DNA of 6,793 bases, taken from positions 1-6,793 of the forward strand of contig JAITAY010000172.1 of NCBI GenBank assembly GCA_031283915.1, read 5' to 3'. Every line of letters starts with the position of its first letter. The stretch's first letter is position 1. This document shows positions 1 to 5,729 of the stretch, in pieces. This stretch comes from Tannerella sp. (GTDB taxonomy: Bacteria > Bacteroidota > Bacteroidia > Bacteroidales > Tannerellaceae). The position numbers were made by a program, and so were the translations under genes. The notes beneath the pieces are model-generated. The model saw only the letters and a program-made list of their open reading frames with translations, made no database searches and was not told the DNA's origin.

Positions 1-202
1 TTCCCTGCGCTACTAAGGTTGTTTTGTTCTTTAAATAAGGTAGAAATAAGGTTGGCTTAGCCAAAACTCAAGTTATATAAGGTTTTTGCAATGTTGTTAC
101 ACAGGAGTAAGTAGAGGGCGGTTGGCAGAAAAGCGGCCGTTGGAGGGAAAGGCGTAAAAGTGAGGGTTTCAGCGGACAGCTTCGTCGTATCACAGAACTA
201 CC

Positions 203-286
203 GACTACTATTCTACTAGCTACTAGCTACTAACTACCTGTTGTTGCGCAAAATCTTCCCGCGCAGTATCACTGTGTCGCGAAACA
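203..286. repeat. Degenerate 7-bp tandem repeat block, module copy A
   Basis: TACTAGC (214-220), TACTAGC (221-227) and TACTAAC (228-234) are followed by TACC, and a looser CTACTA stretch precedes them. The block ends in CTAACTACC and runs into CTTCCCGCGCAGTAT (255-269), then CGCGAAACAG (277-286). The same order of elements occurs again at 478-548. The repeats are seen directly; function is unknown. Confidence 0.6.
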
Positions 287-287
287 G

Positions 288-402
288 TTAGCAACGTTGT
301 TAAGCGTCGCTTAGTAACATTACTAAGCGTCGTTTAGTAACGTTACTAAGCGTCGTTTAGTAACGTTACTAAGCATCGTTTAGTAACGTTACTAAGCATC
401 GT
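288..402. repeat. Five palindromes phased at 23 bp
   Basis: The 16-bp perfect palindrome TTAGTAACGTTACTAA occurs at 334-349, 357-372 and 380-395. Variants lie at 311-326 (central G changed to A) and 288-303 (TTAGCAACGTTGTTAA). Starts are exactly 23 bp apart (288, 311, 334, 357, 380). Units are separated by a 7-nt spacer, GCGTCGT or GCGTCGC in the first three and GCATCGT after the last two. In the first unit a T/A pair is replaced by C/G at symmetric positions, so dyad pairing is kept there. Right half, spacer and next left half can also fold into a hairpin of about 11 bp with a 7-nt loop. A poor sixth unit may follow (401-410). Operator array, protein-binding repeat or tandem intergenic element are all possible. 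Confidence 0.85.
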
Positions 403-477
403 CCGGAAACGGGGAATAATAATGAAGGGTTTTTTGATCCCGTTATTGGGGGCGGGCCGTAAGCTTTTATGGGGGGA

Positions 478-548
478 CTGCGATCTGCGATCTGCTATCT
501 GCTAACTACCCCTTTCTTCACCGCGTGCAGTATAATCCGCAGAAACGG
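478..548. repeat. Degenerate 7-bp tandem repeat block, module copy B
   Basis: CTGCGAT (478-484), CTGCGAT (485-491), CTGCTAT (492-498) and CTGCTAA (499-505) are followed by CTACC. As in copy A the block ends in CTAACTACC, then comes CTTCACCGCGTGCAGTAT (516-533) and CGCAGAAACGG (538-548). The matching order of three short conserved pieces suggests that copies A and B share an origin, although the 7-mers themselves differ (TACTAGC versus CTGCGAT). Confidence 0.55.
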
Positions 549-612
549 TTTTCAATACAGGAAAGGGCACAGAGGTATGAAGCCCTCATTCGCAAAAGAT
601 ACTTTAACCATC

Positions 613-649
613 TAACGTTACGTCGTGCAGGAAAATAGCCGTACCTTTG
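613..649 (+). promoter_or_regulatory. Putative promoter of the LysE-type gene, overlapping a copy of the palindrome core
   Basis: TACCTTTG at 642-649 matches the Bacteroidota -7 consensus TAnnTTTG. The -33 position has only a weak match (TTAC at 618-621, 20 bp away). That weak box lies inside TAACGTTAC (613-621), the core of the upstream palindromes, which is followed by GTCGT as in the repeat spacer. Predicted transcription would begin around 656, leaving a short A-rich leader before the start at 684. Confidence 0.5.
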
Positions 650-683
650 CATAGCTAAAAAAGTAAAACAAAAATGAATACTC

Positions 684-1310
684 ATGCTGGGGTTAGTTGG
701 TAAAGGGGTTATTATAGGAATATTGGTCTCCGCTCCGATGGGGCCGGGCGGAATTTTATGCGTTCAACGCACCTTGAGTAAAAGCCGTTGGCACGGGTTT
801 GTTTCCGGGCTGGGGGCGACTCTTTCCGACATGATCTACGCCATGCTCACCTGTCTGTTCATGGGATTGATTGTCAACTTCGTGGAAACACATCTGCACT
901 GGCTCCAACTGTGGGGCAGCATCGTACTGGGTGTTTTCGGCCTGTACATCTTTCAGACCAATCCGGTCAAAAGCCTCCGGAAAAACAGGGAAACGAAAAT
1001 GTCGTTTACCCATGATTTCCTGACCGCCTTTCTGCTTACCTTCAGCAATATGCTCATCGTACTTTTATATATCGGACTGTTTGCCCGTCTTTCCTTTGTC
1101 CTGCCCGCTCATTCGGTATGGCAGATGCTGAACGGGTTGTGCGGCATTGCGGTGGGGGCTGTGCTGTGGTGGTTTCTGCTCACGACCCTGGTGGCAAAGA
1201 TGCGGCGATGGTTCAACATCCGCAGTATCTGCGTACTGAATCAGGTCTCCGGCGGAATCATCATCCTGCTGGCGTTGATCGGTATTTTCCTGTCCCGCTT
1301 TCTGGCGTAA
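684..1310 (+). CDS. LysE/RhtB-family amino-acid exporter-like membrane protein
   Basis: A 208-residue, strongly hydrophobic inner-membrane protein, the usual size for LysE/RhtB exporters, with about six membrane segments (roughly 7-26, 40-66, 72-91, 111-137, 146-170, 188-207). The first segment holds the family's glycine/proline-rich signature APMGPGGILCVQRTL (residues 17-31), and a basic cytosolic loop (KSLRKNRETK) sits near 96-105. Family members export amino acids or small metabolites by proton exchange; the substrate cannot be read from sequence. In the fourth segment, where I would expect SNP from family memory, the sequence is SNM (121-123). The 684 start gives an N-terminus like that of relatives. 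A second ATG at 674, in another frame and closer to the A-rich stretch, opens a 9-codon ORF ending at 703 that overlaps this start. The gene appears monocistronic, 105 bp ahead of the next gene, which has its own promoter. Confidence 0.85.
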   Translation: MLGLVGKGVIIGILVSAPMGPGGILCVQRTLSKSRWHGFVSGLGATLSDMIYAMLTCLFMGLIVNFVETHLHWLQLWGSIVLGVFGLYIFQTNPVKSLRKNRETKMSFTHDFLTAFLLTFSNMLIVLLYIGLFARLSFVLPAHSVWQMLNGLCGIAVGAVLWWFLLTTLVAKMRRWFNIRSICVLNQVSGGIIILLALIGIFLSRFLA

Positions 1311-1353
1311 GCCACTGTTCCCTCCCAAAAACAATTGATTTATGCCTCAAATA

Positions 1354-1385
1354 TTTGTATATCTCAAATATTCCCTCTACTTTTG
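1354..1385 (+). promoter_or_regulatory. Putative Bacteroidota promoter for the 1416 gene
   Basis: TTTG at 1354-1357 and TACTTTTG at 1378-1385 match the -33 and -7 elements with a 20-bp spacer, placing transcription start near 1392 and giving a leader of about 24 nt. The -33 box lies in the perfect palindrome CAAATATTTG (1348-1357), and the 10-mer CTCAAATATT occurs twice here (1346-1355 and 1363-1372), 17 bp apart. Confidence 0.65.
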
Positions 1386-1415
1386 GCCGTCTTTTTTTGA
1401 AAAATAAGTATAGAT

Positions 1416-1787
1416 ATGAAGGTTCCGGAGAATTATTACGACGAAATTTTTGAATTTAACGGGCAGTGGGGTATCGCATCCAAATGCGGATTGAAGCTGT
1501 TGGATAAAAACGGACAAAAAACGGTCATCGTCACTGAATTGTATCAGGACAATTCCGGTACGTCCATTACCTGCGCAGGCTATTCGCTGGCCTGTCAGAT
1601 ATGCGAACGCAAGGGATTACAGCTAAATGAGATACGATATATCGAATGCAATCCGGATACACATTCCAAACTGTCCTTTTACGACGAAGAATATTTTGAA
1701 GTGACCTTTCCCGAAACGAAAGGCGCCTCCGGACGGCCGCAATACCGCCAATTACCCGACGAAGAGGTGAAGGCACTGTTCATGTAA
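1416..1787 (+). CDS. Hypothetical protein, 123 aa, small soluble
   Basis: I do not recognise this family securely. The protein is 123 residues, has no signal peptide or membrane segment and is mildly acidic, so it is probably cytosolic. The N-terminal half (about 10-60) reads like alternating beta strands with a KLLDKNGQKTVIVTELYQD stretch. Cysteines occur at 24, 53, 60 and 63; the last two form CQIC, but with no second CxxC a zinc ribbon is not supported. The C-terminal half has YIECNPD (75-81), SFYDEEYFEVTF (87-98) and an acidic tail. The start is supported by a promoter ending 30 nt upstream and an AT-rich leader. It is 66 nt ahead of the acyltransferase with no terminator between, so the two are probably cotranscribed. 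The amino-acid pattern and codon use look like a real conserved gene, but no function can be assigned. Confidence 0.75.
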   Translation: MKVPENYYDEIFEFNGQWGIASKCGLKLLDKNGQKTVIVTELYQDNSGTSITCAGYSLACQICERKGLQLNEIRYIECNPDTHSKLSFYDEEYFEVTFPETKGASGRPQYRQLPDEEVKALFM

Positions 1788-1821
1788 CCGGAATCCAGAT
1801 GAAGCGAATCAAATCGACCGT

Positions 1822-1839
1822 TCCGGAGAGCTTTCCGGA
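1822..1839 (+). other. Small hairpin just upstream of the acyltransferase start
   Basis: TCCGGA (1822-1827) and TCCGGA (1834-1839) are complementary across a 6-nt loop GAGCTT. The structure ends 14 nt before the ATG at 1854 and is followed by A-rich sequence with no T run, so it is not an intrinsic terminator. It might modulate translation initiation or be chance. Confidence 0.3.
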
Positions 1840-1853
1840 CAAACAAAAAATAT

Positions 1854-2990
1854 ATGGAAACCTGTTTTGACGATTTACGCCCTTATGATCAGACGGAAGT
1901 CGCCACTGCCATGCAACGGATCGCCGACAGTGAATACCTGCCGGTCGTGATTGCATTTATTTTCCCGGAGAAAACGACCGGCGAAATCCGGAACACCCTG
2001 TTAAACATCCGGACAACGGACGAATTTCAGTCCCGGATCATGTACCCTTTCAATCAGGAAATCATGCGCAAATCGGCAAACGCGTTCACTTGTGACGGTC
2101 TGGAACATCTGGATCCTGCAAAAAGATATCTTTTCATCTCCAATCACCGCGACATCATGCTGGATTCAGCCCTGCTACAAATGCTTTTCTACATGCATGG
2201 ATTCCGGACGACAGAAATCACCTTCGGCAGCAACCTGATGCATTCGCAACTGGTGATCGACATCGGGAAGTCCAACAAAATGTTTACCGTCTTCCGCGGA
2301 GGCAGCCCGCGTGATTTCTACCGCAATTCCATGCGCCTTTCCGAATACATCCGCCATACCGTTACTCAAAAAAAGGAATCGGTCTGGATTGCACAGCGAA
2401 ACGGACGAACCAAGGACGGAAACGACATCACCGATCAGGGGATTATCAAAATGTTCTGCATGAGCGACAGCAGCGACCTGCCCCGTTCCATCCATGAACT
2501 GCATCCCGTGCCGGTAGCTGTTTCCTACCAGATCGAATCATGCGACATCCTGAAAACAAAGGAGCTTTACCTCTCGCGCAACGGCCGGAAGTACGTGAAA
2601 CAGCCGGATGAGGACTTGACGAGCATCCTGACCGGCATCACGCAACCAAAAGGAAACATTCACATCAGTATCTGCGCCCCCCTTCGTGAAGAAGAATTAA
2701 GAGCCATCCGGTATCAAAGCCCCAATGAATTTCACAAATCGGTGGCCTCCCTGATTGACCGGCGCATCTATCACGGATACAAATTGCACAACAACAATTA
2801 CATTGCACATGACATCCGTTCGGGACAGGACACGTATGCTGCACACTACACGTCGGAAGAAAAGGCAGGGTTTCTTGCGCGATACGAACAGATGCTGCAA
2901 CAAATCCAGGGCGACGAATCGGTATTAAGGTCTATCTTTCTGGGTATTTACGCCAACCCCGTAGACAACTGTGAGAAGAACAGACCATGA
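1854..2990 (+). CDS. PlsC-like (lyso)phospholipid/glycerol-phosphate acyltransferase, motif III variant
   Basis: A 378-residue protein with the glycerolipid acyltransferase block layout. Block I is LFISNHRDIMLDSALL (93-108), with the candidate catalytic His98 and Asp100/Asp104; spacing to Asp104 is HX5D rather than the classic HX4D. Block II is around NKMFTVFRGG (141-150), with Phe144 and Arg148. Block III is VWIAQRNGRTKDG (177-189). Block IV is HPVPVAVSY (about 216-224). Relatives as I recall them read QREGR in block III, where the glutamate helps bind the glycerol phosphate; here residue 183 is Asn (codon 2400-2402). There is no clear membrane segment or signal peptide, so it is probably cytosolic or peripheral to the inner membrane. 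Expected role is acyl transfer to a lysolipid or glycerol phosphate; substrate is unknown. ATG 1854 follows an A-rich stretch. Likely cotranscribed with the 123-aa gene. It could be a specialised or weakened enzyme. Confidence 0.8.
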   Translation: METCFDDLRPYDQTEVATAMQRIADSEYLPVVIAFIFPEKTTGEIRNTLLNIRTTDEFQSRIMYPFNQEIMRKSANAFTCDGLEHLDPAKRYLFISNHRDIMLDSALLQMLFYMHGFRTTEITFGSNLMHSQLVIDIGKSNKMFTVFRGGSPRDFYRNSMRLSEYIRHTVTQKKESVWIAQRNGRTKDGNDITDQGIIKMFCMSDSSDLPRSIHELHPVPVAVSYQIESCDILKTKELYLSRNGRKYVKQPDEDLTSILTGITQPKGNIHISICAPLREEELRAIRYQSPNEFHKSVASLIDRRIYHGYKLHNNNYIAHDIRSGQDTYAAHYTSEEKAGFLARYEQMLQQIQGDESVLRSIFLGIYANPVDNCEKNRP

Positions 2991-3008
2991 ACTTTGGCAG
3001 CAATTATT

Positions 3009-3039
3009 TTTGCAGGAAATGAAAAAAGCCGTACTTTTG
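3009..3039 (+). promoter_or_regulatory. Promoter of rplU-rpmA
   Basis: TTTG at 3009-3012 and TACTTTTG at 3032-3039, 19 bp apart, are a close match to the Bacteroidota housekeeping sigma consensus. Transcription start would be near 3046, giving a leader of almost 80 nt before rplU, longer than the leaders inferred for the other genes here. Confidence 0.75.
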
Positions 3040-3065
3040 TGCCCGATTCCGCAGAGGGTAGAGAA

Positions 3066-3088
3066 GTGATTTCAGGAAAGAAGTCCAC
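3066..3088 (+). other. Candidate structured leader of rplU
   Basis: GTGATTTC (3066-3073) pairs with GAAGTC, a bulged C, then AC (3080-3088) across the loop AGGAAA, giving an 8-bp stem with one U-G pair. GGG at 3056-3058 could pair with CCC just past the stem. Ribosomal-protein mRNAs often carry autoregulatory leaders, and L21 leaders are known in other phyla; whether this is one is inference. It lies between the predicted transcription start and the rplU ATG, without a T tract. Confidence 0.35.
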
Positions 3089-3123
3089 CCCCGGGGCATA
3101 ACCTGTTAGAATTTAAAAAACAG

Positions 3124-3441
3124 ATGTACGTAATTGTAGAAATTAATGGCCAGCAATTCAAGGCCGAGGAAGGAAAAAAACTGTTTGTTCATCACATCCG
3201 GGATGTCGAAAACGGCGCAACCGTCGAATTCGACAAAGTGTTGTTGGTGGATATAGACGGAGAAATACGGGTAGGAACGCCTGTTGTCGAAGGCGCCAAG
3301 GTGGTTGCCGAGGTGTTGTCTCCATTGGTAAAAGGTGACAAGGTGCTGATTTTTCACAAGAAAAGAAGAAAAGGCTATCGCAAGCTGAACGGTCACCGTC
3401 AGCACTTCACCGAAGTGAGTATTAAGGAAATTGTAGCTTAA
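3124..3441 (+). CDS. rplU: 50S ribosomal protein L21 (bL21)
   Basis: A 105-residue protein, full length for bL21. It opens with MYVIVEINGQQFKAEEGKKL, the family's N-terminal beta-barrel pattern with the conserved GxQ, continues with DKVLLVDIDGEIRVGTPVVEGAKV, and ends in the basic RNA-binding stretch KVLIFHKKRRKGYRKLNGHRQ (about 78-98) followed by a short strand. bL21 binds 23S rRNA in the large subunit. The ATG follows the A-rich TTTAAAAAACAG. It is the first gene of a two-gene operon with rpmA 21 nt downstream, the standard bacterial arrangement. Its promoter and leader are described separately. Nothing is unusual in the protein. Confidence 0.98.
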   Translation: MYVIVEINGQQFKAEEGKKLFVHHIRDVENGATVEFDKVLLVDIDGEIRVGTPVVEGAKVVAEVLSPLVKGDKVLIFHKKRRKGYRKLNGHRQHFTEVSIKEIVA

Positions 3442-3462
3442 CGTTTAAACAAGTAAAAGAAA

Positions 3463-3735
3463 ATGGCACATAAAAAAGGAGTAGGCAGTTCGAAGAACGG
3501 CCGTGAGTCAGAAAGTAAACGGTTAGGTGTAAAGCTTTTTGGCGGCGAGTTTGCCAAAGCCGGTAACATCATCATTCGTCAACGGGGAACGGTGCATCAT
3601 CCGGGTGAAAATGCAGGCATTGGCCGGGATCATACGATCTATGCCTTGATTGACGGTACGGTGGTTTTCCGGAAGGGAAAAAACAACCGTTCGTATGTAT
3701 CCGTACAACGTCCGGCCGTCGAAGTAGCAGGATAA
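3463..3735 (+). CDS. rpmA: 50S ribosomal protein L27 (bL27)
   Basis: A 90-residue protein starting MAHKKGVGSSKNGRESESKR, the invariant N-terminal tail of bL27 that reaches toward the peptidyl-transferase centre, followed by RLGVKLFGGEFAKAGNIIIRQRGT and PGENAGIGRDHTIYALIDGTV. It begins directly with MAHKK, so it lacks the cleavable N-terminal extension known from Firmicutes L27. The C-terminal tail (SVQRPAVEVAG) is slightly longer than in many phyla. It lies 21 nt after rplU, and the A-rich AAGTAAAAGAAA precedes the ATG. A strong terminator lies about 115 nt after the stop, so the operon probably ends here; serS or obg, found next to L27 in other genomes, is not present in the window. Confidence 0.98.
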   Translation: MAHKKGVGSSKNGRESESKRLGVKLFGGEFAKAGNIIIRQRGTVHHPGENAGIGRDHTIYALIDGTVVFRKGKNNRSYVSVQRPAVEVAG

Positions 3736-3821
3736 GAAACAGCTCCGCCGCGAGCGCAGTCATACCGGCATCATAAGTGCATAGGTATTAATTCATATCT
3801 GTAAATATTAATGTTAGGAAG

Positions 3822-3842
3822 TTACCCGCAACCGCAGGGTAA
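3822..3842 (+). other. Small hairpin in the rpmA 3' untranslated region
   Basis: TTACCC (3822-3827) pairs with GGGTAA (3837-3842); the inner GC (3828-3829) can pair with GC (3834-3835), leaving a bulged A. It sits 8 nt before the intrinsic terminator and may stabilise the rplU-rpmA transcript end. It has no T tract of its own. Confidence 0.4.
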
Positions 3843-3849
3843 TGGATGG

Positions 3850-3886
3850 AAACAGGATTCCCTCGGGGGGGGATCCTGTTTTTTTT
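3850..3886 (+). terminator. Strong intrinsic terminator after rplU-rpmA
   Basis: A 13-bp stem: A plus AACAGGAT (3850-3858) pairs with ATCCTGTT plus T (3873-3881), extended inward by a T-G wobble and three C-G pairs, with a loop of about TCGGGG (3863-3868). It ends in a run of eight T (3879-3886). It separates the ribosomal operon from the LysM gene and lies inside the longest open frame of that gene, which argues against a start at 3846. Confidence 0.9.
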
Positions 3887-3923
3887 ACCTGAATGCCTTT
3901 TCTTCCGGTCATCCATGGGGTTC

Positions 3924-3954
3924 TTTGCTTTTTCGCAAACAAATAGTATATTTG
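3924..3954 (+). promoter_or_regulatory. Promoter of the LysM-PBP1/PorT-like operon
   Basis: TTTG at 3924-3927 and TATATTTG at 3947-3954, 19 bp apart, match the Bacteroidota -33/-7 elements. Transcription would start near 3961, only about 11 nt before the ATG at 3972, so the transcript has a very short leader and the 3846 start is excluded for this promoter. Confidence 0.75.
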
Positions 3955-3971
3955 CCCTAAATTTTAGAGTG

Positions 3972-5729
3972 ATGAATGTATTTAAATCCTGTTTAATCGT
4001 GTTTTCGTTGTGTCTTATAACGCAACATCCGTTGTTTTCGCAGACCCAGTCTGACGACAAAGTGTTCTATCATACGGTGGAACGCGGACAAACCGTATAT
4101 TCCATTGCGCTCATGTACGACGTGCCCGAGGAGGACATCTACCGCTTGAATCCTTCGAGTCGGCAGTATGTCAAGTCCGGGGAAAAGCTGAAAATCCCGC
4201 AGAAGGAGGTGGCAACGCTTTCGGAGGAACGGAAGGACGAGATGTATGTGTATTACACGATTCAAACGGGAGAAACTCTGTATGGCGTGTCCAAACGCTA
4301 CAAGATCCCGGCGGAGGAGATCTCCGGCGCCAATCCGGGACTGACGTTTCAGTCTTTCGTCGCGGGGAAAATCATCCGTATCCCGGTCGCAAAAATCCAG
4401 TCGGAACCGACGATCGTGACCCAAACCGTCGTAAAAAAAATCGAATATACCATCAAGAAAAAAGAAACGATCTACGGGATATGCAAGCAATTCAACCTCA
4501 CCAGCGACCAGTTGCTCCGCTATAATCCGGAACTGAAATCGGGACTGAAGGCCGGCATGTTGATTATCATCCCGGTGGAAGCAGAGGAAACCGTGACAAT
4601 TGCGCCCGAACAGGAGGAGTTTGACCTGGATGCCGTGATGACAGCACGCAATGAAATCCGGAAGACAAACGTTGCCAGAATCGCCATGCTGCTGCCCTTT
4701 CAGACAAATAACAGTCCAAATTCCGGCCGTTTTCTTGAATACTACGAAGGCTTCCTGCTGGCCGTAGACAGTATGCGCAGTTCAGGCATGTCCGTCGAAC
4801 TGTCCGTACATGACATCGGCGACACAAACCAGAAACTGCAAATGACGCTGGAAAATGAAGCATTGAAAAAGTCGAACTTGCTGATTGGCGGCGTCACGAA
4901 CGAACAAATCGAACTGATCGGAGAGTTTGCGCTGAAAAACAACATCAAATACGTCGTGCCGTCTTACTCGAAATGCGACAGGCTGACCTCAAGTAATGCC
5001 AGTGTTTTTCAGGTGAATACGCCTTATCAGTACCTGTTTTCGTATGCGACGGCACGTGCCTGTGCACTGTTTTCCGACTACAATATCATCTTGCTGGATA
5101 CGCATGACAAAGACGAAAAAACGCTTTTCATCAATACCTTTAAAGCCGACATGAGGGAACGGAAAATCGACTTCCGGGAACTTTCGTTCAATGCAACTTC
5201 GTTCTCGAAAGATCTGGCCGCCATACTGGTAACGACCAAACCGAATCTTATCGTCCCGGTATCTTCCTCCGTCGAAGCCCTCCGTAAAATCAAAACCCCG
5301 CTCCGGACACTGGCTGACGGCAAGCCGGAATACCGCCTGACCCTGTTCGGCTACCCGGAATGGCAGACGTATACAGACTTTCTGGAAGACTTTTTCGTGC
5401 TCAACACTCATATTTATACCTCTTTCTACGCAAACAACCTGTCGAAGGAGGTACAGCGGTTCAATACCAAATACAACTACTGGTACAGGAAGAACATGGC
5501 TCCGACTTATCCCAAATATGCGATGCTGGGATTCGATACGGGCATGTTTTTTATTTCGGCCATCAACAAATACGGTACCAGTTTTGAAGGGAATATACAG
5601 AATCTTGCTTACTCCAGCATCCAGACCGGTTTTCGTTTTGAGCGCGTCAACAACTGGAGCGGTTTCATTAATACGAACCTGTATATCGTCTGTTTCAACC
5701 GGAATTTTACCATTACGCGCACTGAATGA
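3972..5729 (+). CDS. Secreted triple-LysM protein with type-1 periplasmic-binding domain
   Basis: From ATG 3972 the protein has 585 residues. The open frame extends back to 3846, but that would run through the terminator and promoter, while 3972 opens a good signal peptide (MNVFKSCLIVFSLCLITQHPLFSQ, cut near residue 24). Three LysM domains follow: about 33-76 (YHTVERGQTVYSIA to LKIP), 94-138 (YYTIQTGETLYGVS to IRIP) and 158-201 (YTIKKKETIYGIC to IIIP). An Asp/Glu-rich linker leads to a type-1 periplasmic-binding (LivJ/LpoA-like) fold from about 234 to 578, beginning VARIAMLLPFQ with a LIGG strand near 342-345. LysM binds N-acetylglucosamine in peptidoglycan. The second domain may sense a ligand or contact cell-wall enzymes; that is inference. 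The stop overlaps the next gene's ATG (ATGA), indicating translational coupling to the PorT-like barrel. Confidence 0.9.
   Translation: MNVFKSCLIVFSLCLITQHPLFSQTQSDDKVFYHTVERGQTVYSIALMYDVPEEDIYRLNPSSRQYVKSGEKLKIPQKEVATLSEERKDEMYVYYTIQTGETLYGVSKRYKIPAEEISGANPGLTFQSFVAGKIIRIPVAKIQSEPTIVTQTVVKKIEYTIKKKETIYGICKQFNLTSDQLLRYNPELKSGLKAGMLIIIPVEAEETVTIAPEQEEFDLDAVMTARNEIRKTNVARIAMLLPFQTNNSPNSGRFLEYYEGFLLAVDSMRSSGMSVELSVHDIGDTNQKLQMTLENEALKKSNLLIGGVTNEQIELIGEFALKNNIKYVVPSYSKCDRLTSSNASVFQVNTPYQYLFSYATARACALFSDYNIILLDTHDKDEKTLFINTFKADMRERKIDFRELSFNATSFSKDLAAILVTTKPNLIVPVSSSVEALRKIKTPLRTLADGKPEYRLTLFGYPEWQTYTDFLEDFFVLNTHIYTSFYANNLSKEVQRFNTKYNYWYRKNMAPTYPKYAMLGFDTGMFFISAINKYGTSFEGNIQNLAYSSIQTGFRFERVNNWSGFINTNLYIVCFNRNFTITRTE

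Larger units (their letters stand above)
1..683. other. Long repeat-rich intergenic region, no supported gene
   Basis: No reading frame here looks like a protein, and I see no tRNA or rRNA. The first 200 bases hold only weak features: AAATAAGGT occurs at 33-41 and 44-52, with related TAAGGT at 13 and near 77, and a 5-bp hairpin TTGGC/GCCAA sits at 52-64. From about 203 onward the region is organised: a 7-bp tandem repeat block, a 23-bp phased palindromic array, a second 7-bp block, then a promoter-like element just before the exporter gene. Any gene upstream lies outside the window, so whether this is a 5' leader, a spacer or an element remnant cannot be decided from the sequence. Confidence 0.7.

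Noticed and set aside
288..402. CRISPR array
   Set aside because: Spacers are 7 nt and nearly identical, repeats are 16-bp palindromes, and there is no leader or cas gene.
1303..1314. Hairpin TGGC-GTAA-GCCA at the end of the exporter gene as a terminator
   Set aside because: The stem is only 4 bp and there is no T tract after it.
1118..1453. 111-aa open frame between the exporter and the 123-aa gene
   Set aside because: It lies mostly inside the exporter in another frame, runs through the promoter at 1354-1385, and its composition is not protein-like.
1800..1874. Short ORF of about 24 codons starting at ATG 1800
   Set aside because: It overlaps the acyltransferase start in another frame, has no recognisable content and no A-rich upstream context.
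3755..3768. 14-bp match CGCAGTCATACCGG shared with glf (6520-6533), possibly a second glf remnant or recombination site
   Set aside because: The match does not extend on either side; one such match in a window this size is not very unlikely by chance.
3846..3971. N-terminal extension of the LysM protein from ATG 3846
   Set aside because: It passes through a 13-bp terminator with a T run and through the promoter at 3924-3954, and it hides a clear signal peptide beginning at 3972.
3993..4490. 165-aa minus-strand open frame opposite the LysM domains
   Set aside because: It is the antisense of well-supported LysM coding sequence, has no promoter and no recognisable domain.
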